From contig MVRP01000173.1 of assembly GCA_002067405.1 (NCBI GenBank), positions 1 to 8,990 on the forward strand: a stretch of 8,990 bases of DNA, read 5' to 3'. The DNA comes from Syntrophorhabdaceae bacterium PtaU1.Bin034. Its GTDB lineage: Bacteria > Desulfobacterota_G > Syntrophorhabdia > Syntrophorhabdales > WCHB1-27. Positions 1 to 6,028 of this stretch are shown piece by piece. The number at the start of each line of letters is the position of its first letter. Within the stretch, counting starts at the first letter, position 1. The position numbers and the translations under genes are program-made. A model generated the notes under the pieces. That model did no database searches. It had not been told where the DNA came from and was given only the letters and a program-made list of their open reading frames with translations.

Positions 1-15
1 GACACTTACCTGGGG

Positions 16-1266
16 TCATCGACAAAGACGCTCTTCAGCGGCAGCCAGGGTCTCTAACTTCTTTGCAAAGGCAAAGCGTACACAGGTCCTGCCCATCCCT
101 TTTGTCCCATAGAATGTTGATCCCGGCACAACCGCAACTCCTAAATGTGCGGGCAGCCATCGGGCAAATGAATGATCGTCGCCCTCGAAATCCCAGCCGC
201 TGAAATCGGCCATTACATAATAGGAGCCTTCGGGAGGCCGGGCCGACAGATTTATGTTGCCGAGAATGGACATCATCCTGGCGCGCCGCTTCTCGTAGTC
301 GAAGCGTACTTGCTGATAGTAAGTATCCGGCAAACCGAGCGCTACGGCACAGGCCGCCTGAAGAGGCGCCGGGGCGCAGATGGTGGTAAAGTCATGCACG
401 GTTCGAATTCCGAGGCTTAAGGGGTTCATCGCGCAGGCATATCCTATTCTCCACCCTGTTACCGCAAACGTTTTGCCGAATCCGCTGATCGTTACCGTCC
501 GGTCTTCCATGCCTGGAATTGACGCGAGAGGAATGTGCTGTCGTTCGTCGTAGATAATGTGTTCGTATATCTCGTCGGTGACGGCAACAACATTAAATTC
601 CTGACACAGTTCGGCGATGCCCTCGAGTTCTGCCTTCGTGAACACATGTCCGGTAGGATTATGCGGCGTGTTGATCAAAATCAGTCGCGTGCGGGAATTG
701 AAGGCACTCCGTAAGCGATCCTGATCGAGCGCATAATCGGGCGGTTCAAGGGGGACGAAACGCGGTGTTCCTCCTGCAAATATCACTGCCGGTAAGTAGC
801 CCTCGTGAAAGGGTTCGATCAGGATAACCTCATCCCCCGGATTGACGACGCTCATCATCGTATCGCGTAGCGCTTCCGTCACCCCGCACGTCACGGTGAT
901 ATGCTCGTCCGGATTGAACTCAAGCCCGTACCATCTCTTCATTTTTTCAGCTATCGCCATACGCAGGGGGGCCGTTCCCCATGTAATCGTGTACTGATTT
1001 CCCCCAGCTCCCAAAGCCTGTCGGGCTGCCTCTATTACCTCCTCTGGCGGGTCCCAGTCGGGAAAACCCTGAGAGAGATTGATTGCATTATGCGTAATTG
1101 CCAGGCGAGTCATTTCCCGGATGAAGGACTCTCTCATCTCGCCCAATCGTTGGGCATGACCTCTGGGGTATCTCTCGTTTTCCAGTCTGTTTCTCGGGCT
1201 GCTTACTACCGTCATTTTTGCCGCATCGTCTTCTTTTCCCCTCTGTTCAATAATTTTTGTTTTCAT
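16..1266 (-). CDS. Class I/II PLP-dependent aminotransferase, probably aromatic (tyrosine-related)
   Basis: This 416-residue protein is a fold-type I, PLP-dependent aminotransferase that would move an amino group between an amino acid and a 2-oxo acid in the cytoplasm. Visible motifs are NLSQGFPDW (63-71), the cofactor-binding NTPHNPTG (199-206; Asn203), TDEIYEH (230-236; Asp231 and Tyr234 contact PLP in the family), SGFGKTFAVTGWR (261-273) with the Schiff-base Lys265, and VRFAFA (396-401) with the substrate-carboxylate Arg397. The sequence style resembles the kynurenine/glutamine-aromatic transaminase and aspartate aminotransferase-like branch. The first 45 or so residues are a charged extension beyond the usual family start. 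ATG at 1266 is chosen because AGGGGG lies about 6 bases upstream; Met18 and Met44 lack such a site. The gene lies directly behind a leader peptide of eight Tyr codons and two tandem terminators, so a role in tyrosine or aromatic amino acid synthesis is inferred. The exact substrate cannot be read from the sequence. Confidence 0.93.
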   Translation of the reverse strand: MKTKIIEQRGKEDDAAKMTVVSSPRNRLENERYPRGHAQRLGEMRESFIREMTRLAITHNAINLSQGFPDWDPPEEVIEAARQALGAGGNQYTITWGTAPLRMAIAEKMKRWYGLEFNPDEHITVTCGVTEALRDTMMSVVNPGDEVILIEPFHEGYLPAVIFAGGTPRFVPLEPPDYALDQDRLRSAFNSRTRLILINTPHNPTGHVFTKAELEGIAELCQEFNVVAVTDEIYEHIIYDERQHIPLASIPGMEDRTVTISGFGKTFAVTGWRIGYACAMNPLSLGIRTVHDFTTICAPAPLQAACAVALGLPDTYYQQVRFDYEKRRARMMSILGNINLSARPPEGSYYVMADFSGWDFEGDDHSFARWLPAHLGVAVVPGSTFYGTKGMGRTCVRFAFAKKLETLAAAEERLCR

Positions 1267-1303
1267 TCAAGCCCCCTTTGCTTTTTGTCTTAAAATAGAT
1301 CAC

Positions 1304-1333
1304 AAAAAAGGCCGTGGATTTCTCCATGGCCTT
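1304..1333 (-). terminator. Second (promoter-distal) intrinsic terminator of the attenuator
   Basis: In the minus-strand RNA an 11-bp stem (arms 1333-1323 and 1319-1309 approximately, with one G-U pair) closes a GAAA-type loop and is followed by six U residues (1309-1304). This is a textbook rho-independent terminator 38 bases before the aminotransferase start. Its 5' arm (AAGGCCATGG, 1333-1324) is also perfectly complementary to the 3' arm of the terminator before it, so it has an alternative partner. Confidence 0.85.
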
Positions 1334-1374
1334 AAAAAACAAAAAAGGCCATGGGCTTTGCGCCCATGGCCTTT
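1334..1374 (-). terminator. First intrinsic terminator of the attenuator (segments 3:4)
   Basis: The minus-strand RNA forms a perfect hairpin: arms 1374-1362 (core GGCCATGGGC) and 1356-1344 (core GCCCATGGCC) around a five-base loop. The last few A-U pairs run into the U tract. U6 (1346-1341), G, then U6 (1339-1334) follow. The stem starts 16 bases after the stop codon of the Tyr-rich leader peptide. On the plus strand only three T residues follow, so the element is directional. It is also the first clear terminator downstream of tsaB and so appears to end the rpsB-tsaB operon. Its 5' arm can instead pair with segment 2 inside the leader ORF. Confidence 0.9.
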
Positions 1375-1389
1375 GCCTCTTCTAATTTC

Positions 1390-1476
1390 TCAGAGGAAAG
1401 CCTCCGATGGGCGCATGTTCGGATAATAGTAATAATAATAGTAGTACGACATGCGCTTCACGGATTCTTTCATCAT
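1390..1476 (-). CDS. Leader peptide with eight consecutive tyrosines (28 aa)
   Basis: This small ORF begins with tandem ATG codons (1476 and 1473) and ends with TGA at 1392-1390. It reads MMKESVKRMS, then eight Tyr (codons TAC TAC TAT TAT TAT TAC TAT TAT at 1446-1423), then PNMRPSEAFL. Its likely job is not the peptide itself but making RNA folding depend on how fast Tyr codons are decoded. It resembles the His run of the his leader and the Phe-rich pheA leader. Segments 1 and 2 of the attenuator lie inside it, immediately before and after the Tyr run. No strong Shine-Dalgarno sequence precedes the ATG codons, and the frame stays open upstream to beyond the tsaB stop. The true start could therefore differ (GTG at 1461, ATG at 1452, or an upstream TTG at 1548 or 1512). 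The reading frame over the Tyr run is not affected by that choice. Confidence 0.8.
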   Translation of the reverse strand: MMKESVKRMSYYYYYYYYPNMRPSEAFL

Positions 1477-1485
1477 GTTTGAAGT

Positions 1486-1512
1486 GTAATACCAGCCGCT
1501 TATTATTGTCAA
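1486..1512 (-). promoter_or_regulatory. Candidate promoter for leader peptide and aminotransferase
   Basis: A perfect -35 hexamer TTGACA (1512-1507) is followed after 15 bases by TATTAC (1491-1486), which carries an extended TG motif one base ahead (TGGTATTAC). The spacer is shorter than usual, and a start near 1479 would leave almost no 5' UTR before the leader ATG. An alternative -10 is AATAAT (1507-1502), with only a poor -35 near 1531, which would give a leader of about 20 bases. I judge a promoter in this interval likely but its exact elements uncertain. Confidence 0.45.
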
Positions 1513-1524
1513 ACAAATTTGACA
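1507..1524 (-). promoter_or_regulatory. 18-bp dyad, possible operator
   Basis: TGTCAAATTTGTTTGACA is a perfect inverted repeat with 7-bp arms around four bases. Read as TGTCAA-N6-TTGACA it has the same 6-6-6 geometry as the enterobacterial TyrR box (TGTAAA-N6-TTTACA), with one symmetric change per arm. It overlaps the -35 hexamer of the candidate promoter, where a bound protein would repress. It could instead act only as an RNA hairpin, but no U tract follows it. No TyrR-type gene is in the window. Confidence 0.45.
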
Positions 1525-1561
1525 CGGTCCGAGGCCGCCGGTCCCCAAGAGCGTGGATTCG

Positions 1562-1589
1562 GAATAACGGCTGATGCTTGAATAACGGC
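1562..1589 (-). repeat. Short direct repeat GCCGTTATTC (x2)
   Basis: The ten bases GCCGTTATTC occur at 1589-1580 and again at 1571-1562 on the minus strand, 18 bases apart start to start, between the tsaB stop and the dyad operator. Roughly helical spacing upstream of a promoter could mean activator half-sites, but a chance repeat is also possible. The rest of 1525-1615 shows no gene or terminator. Confidence 0.35.
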
Positions 1590-1615
1590 GTATCTTTTGT
1601 ATGAAAAAGGATAAA

Positions 1616-2305
1616 CTACGAAACGGTGATGTTGAATTTTATCTCGGCTTCCGACTTTCTGCCGTATAGAGGCGCCACATCCTCGTGACCGTTAGTGATA
1701 CGTCGGGCGAGGCCGGTCCTCAGAAGTGCTTCTCCGGAAACCCGGTCGAATCCCTGTTCGATGAGTCGCACGCCTTCGATTGCCGTAAGCACCGACCGGC
1801 ACAACTTCACCCCGGAGCCGAAGCACAGGCAGGGTTCGGGCACGCGATCCCTCAGTTGATCGGGTTTGAGCGCATGAAAGCCGTCGATACGCACGACCGT
1901 GCCGTCCTCCACCCGGTAAAGGGCGAAAAAGACCTCGCCCTTCTTGGCGTCGATGAGTGGACAAAGATAATAGCCCGCAAGAAAACCAAACGGCTGGGCC
2001 AGAATATCCTGGGTGGGAACGCCGATGAGAGGAATGCCGAGCGCTTCGGCCATGCCCTTGCAGAAGGCAAGACCCACCCGGACCCCGGTGAACGAGCCCG
2101 GGCCGAGCGAAACGATCAGGGTCGACACGTCTTTCGGCGTATATCCATGATCAGCGAGAAGTTGTGAAACCTTGTCCGGAAGGACCTGCGACGAGTGCTG
2201 CTCGGCCTTTGCGTGCCTTTCTTCTATGAGCTGATCATTACGGGCAAGGACAAGGTTCAGAAAATCCAGGGAATTGTCGAGGCCCAAAACAAGCTTATCT
2301 TGCAT
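1616..2305 (-). CDS. tsaB: tRNA t6A biosynthesis protein TsaB
   Basis: This 229-residue protein has the length and signature of TsaB (YeaZ), an inactive ASKHA-fold partner of the TsaD threonylcarbamoyltransferase. It is needed to make N6-threonylcarbamoyladenosine at position 37 of ANN-decoding tRNAs. Diagnostic stretches are LGLDNS at the N-terminus (7-12), the EQHS segment (35-38), the family hallmark SLGPGSFTGVRVGL (66-79), DAKKGEVF (119-126) and PLYGRKSEAE near the C-terminus (212-221). The ATG overlaps the end of rseP by 11 bases and has no strong ribosome binding site, which suggests translational coupling. It is the last gene of the long operon; the next terminator is the attenuator about 240 bases downstream. 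TsaD and TsaE are not in the window. Confidence 0.95.
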   Translation of the reverse strand: MQDKLVLGLDNSLDFLNLVLARNDQLIEERHAKAEQHSSQVLPDKVSQLLADHGYTPKDVSTLIVSLGPGSFTGVRVGLAFCKGMAEALGIPLIGVPTQDILAQPFGFLAGYYLCPLIDAKKGEVFFALYRVEDGTVVRIDGFHALKPDQLRDRVPEPCLCFGSGVKLCRSVLTAIEGVRLIEQGFDRVSGEALLRTGLARRITNGHEDVAPLYGRKSEAEIKFNITVS

Positions 2306-3362
2306 TGAAGAGTCTCATCACATCATTGAAGGTGGCGAGCACCATGATGCAGACGAGGATGCCGATGCCTACCTTTTGTGCGACCTCAATTGTTTTGTCA
2401 GGGATCTTCCGGCGGACGATCAGCTCGATGATGGAGAAGAATATGTGTCCCCCGTCAAGGATCGGTATGGGAAGAAGATTGACCACGCCGAGGTTGATGC
2501 TGATGAGGGCGAGAAAGAAGAGAAAGCTGCTTTTGCCCGCTTTTGCCCGCTCGCCCGCCTGCTGGAAGATCAATATGGGCCCCCCCACGTTCTTGGCCGA
2601 AATGCTTCCCTTGATGAGCTTCACCATTCCGACAACGGTCAATTCGGTCAGGTTGTAAGTATCGATCCCTGCCTTGATTACGGCGCCGCCCACTGATTCT
2701 CTTCTGATTTCAGTGGCAGGGGCCACGCCGACAAGGGCTACCTTACCCACGGTTTCCCCGAATACATTTTTTTCGTCCCGTACCTTGGGGGTAATCCATA
2801 TCTCGAGGACTTGACCCTGTCTGTTGATCTCGAATTTGAGCGGACGTATTTCGGACGTATTGACGATCTTCTGCAGATCGGTCCACTGGCTGACCGGCTT
2901 GCTGTCTATGCGGGTAACCACATCTCCCGACTTCAGCCCTGCCTCATATGCAGGCTCTCCCTTCATTACCTGGCCTATTCGGGTTGTCGTTGACGGGGTG
3001 GGGTATCCGGTGAGGAAAATTACGAAGAAAACGAGGGCTGCGAAGAGAATGTTGAAGAAAGGGCCGGCGAAAGCGATCATGATCCTTACGAGCGGAGGCT
3101 TATTAGAGTACGAGCGGCTGGCTTCTTCCTCGGGTATCACATCGTCCGTCGATTCACCCAGCATCTTAACGTATCCGCCGAGGGGCACGGCGGATACGGC
3201 ATACTCGGTTTCGCCTTTCCTGAAGGTGAGAAGCTTCTTCCCGAAACCGAGGGAGAAGGTGAGGACCTTCACATTGGCAAGGCGGGCAACGAGAAAATGG
3301 CCGAACTCGTGCACGAATATGAGTATGCTCAGGACAATTACAAAGTAAATCGCATTAAGCAT
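2295..3362 (-). CDS. rseP: Site-2 intramembrane zinc metalloprotease RseP, single PDZ domain
   Basis: This 355-residue inner-membrane protease cuts substrates within the membrane, typically anti-sigma factors during envelope stress and remnant signal peptides. The zinc site HEFGH (18-22) lies in the first transmembrane helix, and the second zinc ligand motif LDGGH (302-306) follows NLLPIP in the C-terminal membrane segment. Further hydrophobic segments are near 93-119, 279-300 and 331-345. One PDZ domain spans about 128-205 (GEPAYEAGLKSGDVV, then RIDSKPV). E. coli RseP has two PDZ domains and about 450 residues, so this is the shorter form common in Deltaproteobacteria and Firmicutes. ATG at 3362 follows GAGG at about 6 bases and overlaps the dxr end by 8 bases. 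No RseA-like anti-sigma gene is nearby, so its substrate here is unknown. Confidence 0.96.
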   Translation of the reverse strand: MLNAIYFVIVLSILIFVHEFGHFLVARLANVKVLTFSLGFGKKLLTFRKGETEYAVSAVPLGGYVKMLGESTDDVIPEEEASRSYSNKPPLVRIMIAFAGPFFNILFAALVFFVIFLTGYPTPSTTTRIGQVMKGEPAYEAGLKSGDVVTRIDSKPVSQWTDLQKIVNTSEIRPLKFEINRQGQVLEIWITPKVRDEKNVFGETVGKVALVGVAPATEIRRESVGGAVIKAGIDTYNLTELTVVGMVKLIKGSISAKNVGGPILIFQQAGERAKAGKSSFLFFLALISINLGVVNLLPIPILDGGHIFFSIIELIVRRKIPDKTIEVAQKVGIGILVCIMVLATFNDVMRLFNAR

Positions 3363-4506
3363 TGATCCTCCTCAAATGGTCTTCGAGATAAGCTTTTGCC
3401 AGTCCGTGTATCTCCCACACGGTATCCAGATCATCTATTTCTTTCACAAAAGACTGGCAACTGAGCGCCTGCTCGACGAGCCGGGGGATTTCGGTGAAAC
3501 CGATCCTGCCCTCAAGAAAAGCAGACGAGGCTATCTCGTTCGCGGCGTTGAGCGTAATGACTGCGCTGTCGCCCGCACGTAAGGCGTCATAGGCGAGCCT
3601 GAGTGCGGGGAAGCGCTCCAGATCGGGGGCATAAAAGGTAAGCTTGCCCAGATCCGCCAGGTTTACCTTGCCGAAGGGCAATGTTTTCCGCCTGGCGCCG
3701 TTAAGGGCAAAAGCAATGGGTATCTTCATGTCCGGAAGCGCGAGGTAGGCAAAGAGAGAGCCGTCCGTGAGCTGGACCATGCCATGAAGGATGCTTTCGT
3801 GATGGACGAGCACATTAATCCTCTCCGGCAGGATATCGAAAAGCCAGCGTGCTTCGATCACTTCGAGCCCCTTGTTCATGAGCGTCGCGGAATCGATGGT
3901 GACTTTTCTGCCCATCTGCCAGGTGGGGTGGCACAGGGCCTCTTGCGACGTGACGTTTTCAAGGTCTGCCTTTGAATGATTTTTGAAGGGGCCACCGGAG
4001 GCCGTGATGACAAGGGAGTCGATCTCGCTTTTTTCCATACCTTCCATCAACTGGTAGAGGGCGGAATGCTCGCTGTCGATGGGGATCAGCCTGCCCCGGT
4101 TCTCTTTCGTCATTTTCAGTATCAGCCGTCCTGCCATGACCAGGCTTTCCTTGTTGGCGAGGGCAAGGGTCCGGTTCTGTTTCAGGACTTCTATGGTCGG
4201 TTCGAGCCCGATGCTTCCCGGCAGCGCATTAACGATCATATCCGCATCTGACCGGACAAGCTCTTTGATTCCGTCCGGGCCGATGAGCCTTCGGGTCGTT
4301 CCGAAGTCAACCCGGCTTTGAAGTCCATTTTCGTAAAGACACGCGAATCGCGGCTTAAACTTTCGGATCTGTTCGTTGAAAAGCCGGACGTTCTCACGGC
4401 ATGCAAGGCCTATGACCTCGAATTCATCCGGCTGGTTCTCTATCGCTTCCAGCGTTGATTTGCCGATCGATCCGGTGGAACCGAGTATGATAATCCTTTT
4501 TTTCAT
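3355..4506 (-). CDS. dxr: 1-deoxy-D-xylulose 5-phosphate reductoisomerase
   Basis: This cytoplasmic enzyme converts 1-deoxy-D-xylulose 5-phosphate to 2-C-methyl-D-erythritol 4-phosphate with NADPH. It is the committed step of the non-mevalonate (MEP) isoprenoid pathway and the fosmidomycin target. The 383 residues match the family length. The NADPH loop GSTGSIGKS is at 9-17, LANKESLVMAG at 116-126, and the metal ligands are Asp144 and Glu146 in PIDSEHSA and Glu215 in MNKGLEVIEA. SGGPF (170-174) and HPTWQMG (193-199) form the substrate and flexible-loop region. The start ATG overlaps the cdsA stop in an ATGA junction, implying coupled translation. Its product pathway feeds the farnesyl diphosphate used by UppS two genes upstream. 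Confidence 0.97.
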   Translation of the reverse strand: MKKRIIILGSTGSIGKSTLEAIENQPDEFEVIGLACRENVRLFNEQIRKFKPRFACLYENGLQSRVDFGTTRRLIGPDGIKELVRSDADMIVNALPGSIGLEPTIEVLKQNRTLALANKESLVMAGRLILKMTKENRGRLIPIDSEHSALYQLMEGMEKSEIDSLVITASGGPFKNHSKADLENVTSQEALCHPTWQMGRKVTIDSATLMNKGLEVIEARWLFDILPERINVLVHHESILHGMVQLTDGSLFAYLALPDMKIPIAFALNGARRKTLPFGKVNLADLGKLTFYAPDLERFPALRLAYDALRAGDSAVITLNAANEIASSAFLEGRIGFTEIPRLVEQALSCQSFVKEIDDLDTVWEIHGLAKAYLEDHLRRINA

Positions 4507-5306
4507 ATCTTTATGCCCGAGAAATAGAGATACAGAAACGGCGCGGTAAAAAGAAAACTGTCTATCCTGTCGAGTATTCCTCCGTGACCGGGGATCAGCG
4601 ACGACGAGTCCTTCACGTCACACACCCTTTTCGCAACAGACTCCAGAATGTCGCCGAGCTGCCCGAGAACACCGATCAATATGCCTATGCCGATAGAAGT
4701 GAAGATATTCATTCCCATCCTGTTTTTAAAGAGCAATGTGACAATAACCGCTCCTGCCATCGCCCCCAGCAGCCCCTCGTAGGTCTTCTTGGGGCTGATA
4801 AGAGGGGCTAATTTGTGCCGGCCCATGGTTTTGCCGAGCGCGTATGCGCCCGTGTCGCTTGCCCATATGGTGAGCAACAAAATGAGAGGCAGGTGGGAGT
4901 CTACTTCTTTAAGGCGGTAAAGAAAGAAAAGGGGCAGGGCGAGAAACACCTGGGCGAGAAGAATGACGGCGATGGAATAGCCTATGTCCCGGTTTATCGA
5001 CAGGCTGACAACGCCCGGCCCGGTCATGATGAGCTTCAGCAGAAGATAAAGGGCCGGCGAAAAGAGGAGCCAGAAGGTCCACGCCGTGCCCAAGCCGAGG
5101 TACATGGGGATGAAGGAGATGACCACCAATACCATTACGGTGTATCTATCGTTGGCGCAAATCATGAGTGAGAATTCGTAGACCGCCATAATCAGCACGA
5201 GTCCAATGAAAAGAAAGAACAATTTCGGCGGCAGGAAAAGAAACAGAAGGATGACGACCGGTCCGCCCACCACGGCGGAAAAGATTCTTTTTTTGAGGTC
5301 CCCCAC
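4503..5306 (-). CDS. cdsA: Phosphatidate cytidylyltransferase (CDP-diacylglycerol synthase)
   Basis: This 267-residue integral membrane enzyme makes CDP-diacylglycerol from phosphatidate and CTP, the branch point to phosphatidylethanolamine, phosphatidylglycerol and cardiolipin. It is mostly hydrophobic, with about seven or eight membrane segments. Conserved motifs are WASDTGAY (148-155), SPKKTYEG (171-178), QLGDILES (216-223) and the family signature running from SVAKR through KDSSSLIPGHGG to ILDRIDS (223-250), with the metal-binding aspartates. The start is GTG at 5306, sharing one base with the uppS stop (TAGTG) and preceded by AGGAAG at a suitable distance. The gene sits between uppS and dxr, as in many proteobacteria. 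Confidence 0.96.
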   Translation of the reverse strand: MGDLKKRIFSAVVGGPVVILLFLFLPPKLFFLFIGLVLIMAVYEFSLMICANDRYTVMVLVVISFIPMYLGLGTAWTFWLLFSPALYLLLKLIMTGPGVVSLSINRDIGYSIAVILLAQVFLALPLFFLYRLKEVDSHLPLILLLTIWASDTGAYALGKTMGRHKLAPLISPKKTYEGLLGAMAGAVIVTLLFKNRMGMNIFTSIGIGILIGVLGQLGDILESVAKRVCDVKDSSSLIPGHGGILDRIDSFLFTAPFLYLYFSGIKI

Positions 5307-6022
5307 TATTCTTCCTTCAGACTGCCGAATCTTCTTTCTCTTCCCGTAAAATCATCGAGCGCCTTCTGATAGGCCTCACGTCTGAAATCGGGCCACAGCG
5401 TTTCCGTGACATATATTTCCGTGTAGGCAAGCTGCCAGAGAAGAAAGTTGCTCAATCTCATCTCACCGCTTGTCCTGATAAGCAGATCAGGATCAGGCAT
5501 GCCGGCAGTATAAAGGTATTTGTTGAAAGCCTGTTCATCTATCCCGTCGATGACCCCATTGGCCATATCCTTTGCGACCATTCTCGCGGCATGGAGGATT
5601 TCCTCCCTGCCGCTATAGGAGAGGGCGACGTTCAGGTGCAGGGAGCTGTTCTTTTCCGTTATCTTTGACACCCGCTGGAGGTGCTGCTGCAGTTCCTCGG
5701 GCAGGTCGGATACGGCGCCTATGGCCCCGAACTTCACGTCATTGTCCATCATCAAGGGAAGTTCGCTGTCAAGGTAGACCGCGAGGAGCCCGAGCAGGCC
5801 CTTCACCTCTTCCCTGGGTCTCGACCAGTTTTCTTTTGAAAAGGCATAGAGCGTGAGATAGGGGATGTTGAGCCCCCTCGTCATGATGACGATATCCCTG
5901 ACCGACTCCATGCCGACTATATGTCCTTCAATCCTTGGAAGCGCCCGGCTTCTCGCCCACCTTCCGTTGCCATCCATTATGATCGCCACGTGCCGGGGCA
6001 ACTTCTCTTCTGTTACTGCCAT
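5306..6022 (-). CDS. uppS: Undecaprenyl diphosphate synthase (cis-prenyltransferase)
   Basis: The enzyme condenses eight isopentenyl diphosphates onto farnesyl diphosphate to give the C55 lipid carrier for peptidoglycan and O-antigen synthesis. The 238 residues contain the cis-prenyltransferase motifs HVAIIMDGNGRWA (11-23) with catalytic-metal Asp17, His34, FSKENW (61-66), SYSGREEI (135-142) and RTSGEMRLSNFLLWQLAYTE (183-202). The last carries the diphosphate-binding arginines 183 and 189, Ser191 and the metal ligand Glu202. Offsets between these residues match E. coli UppS exactly in the C-terminal block. The ATG lies 6 bases after the frr stop with only a weak ribosome binding site, so coupling to frr is likely. 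Chain length (C55) is inferred from the family. Confidence 0.96.
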   Translation of the reverse strand: MAVTEEKLPRHVAIIMDGNGRWARSRALPRIEGHIVGMESVRDIVIMTRGLNIPYLTLYAFSKENWSRPREEVKGLLGLLAVYLDSELPLMMDNDVKFGAIGAVSDLPEELQQHLQRVSKITEKNSSLHLNVALSYSGREEILHAARMVAKDMANGVIDGIDEQAFNKYLYTAGMPDPDLLIRTSGEMRLSNFLLWQLAYTEIYVTETLWPDFRREAYQKALDDFTGRERRFGSLKEE

Positions 6023-6028
6023 AATTCG

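Larger units (their letters stand above)
1304..1476 (-). promoter_or_regulatory. Tyrosine-codon leader-peptide transcription attenuator
   Basis: The region contains every part of a classical amino-acid attenuator in order on the minus strand. Segment 1 is GCGCATGT (1456-1449). Eight Tyr codons follow (1446-1423). Segment 2 is ACATGCGCCCAT (1418-1407). Segment 3 is the 5' arm of terminator one, containing ATGGGCGCA (1367-1359). Segment 4 is its 3' arm, and segments 5 and 6 form terminator two. Pairing 1:2 is 8 bp perfect. The competing 2:3 pairing (1415-1407 with 1367-1359) is 9 bp perfect. The competing 4:5 pairing (1354-1345 with 1333-1324) is 10 bp perfect. A ribosome waiting for Tyr-tRNA at the first Tyr codons would cover segment 1, free segment 2 for pairing with 3, and thus free 4 to pair with 5, removing both terminators. 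With enough Tyr-tRNA the forms 1:2, 3:4 and 5:6 would give termination before the aminotransferase. The pairings are seen in the sequence; the mechanism is inferred from known trp/his attenuators. Confidence 0.85.

Noticed and set aside
1430..1446. The TAT/TAC-rich tract as a simple microsatellite repeat
   Set aside because: It is in frame within a short ORF, mixes TAT and TAC codons and is flanked by precise attenuator pairings, which a mere repeat would not explain.
1685..2167. 160-codon plus-strand open frame opposite tsaB
   Set aside because: The minus strand encodes intact TsaB with its hallmark motif; the plus frame has no motif or promoter of its own.
2824..3348. 174-codon plus-strand open frame opposite rseP
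   Set aside because: Antisense to a complete RseP with both zinc motifs; Arg/Ser/Pro-rich translation typical of a shadow frame.
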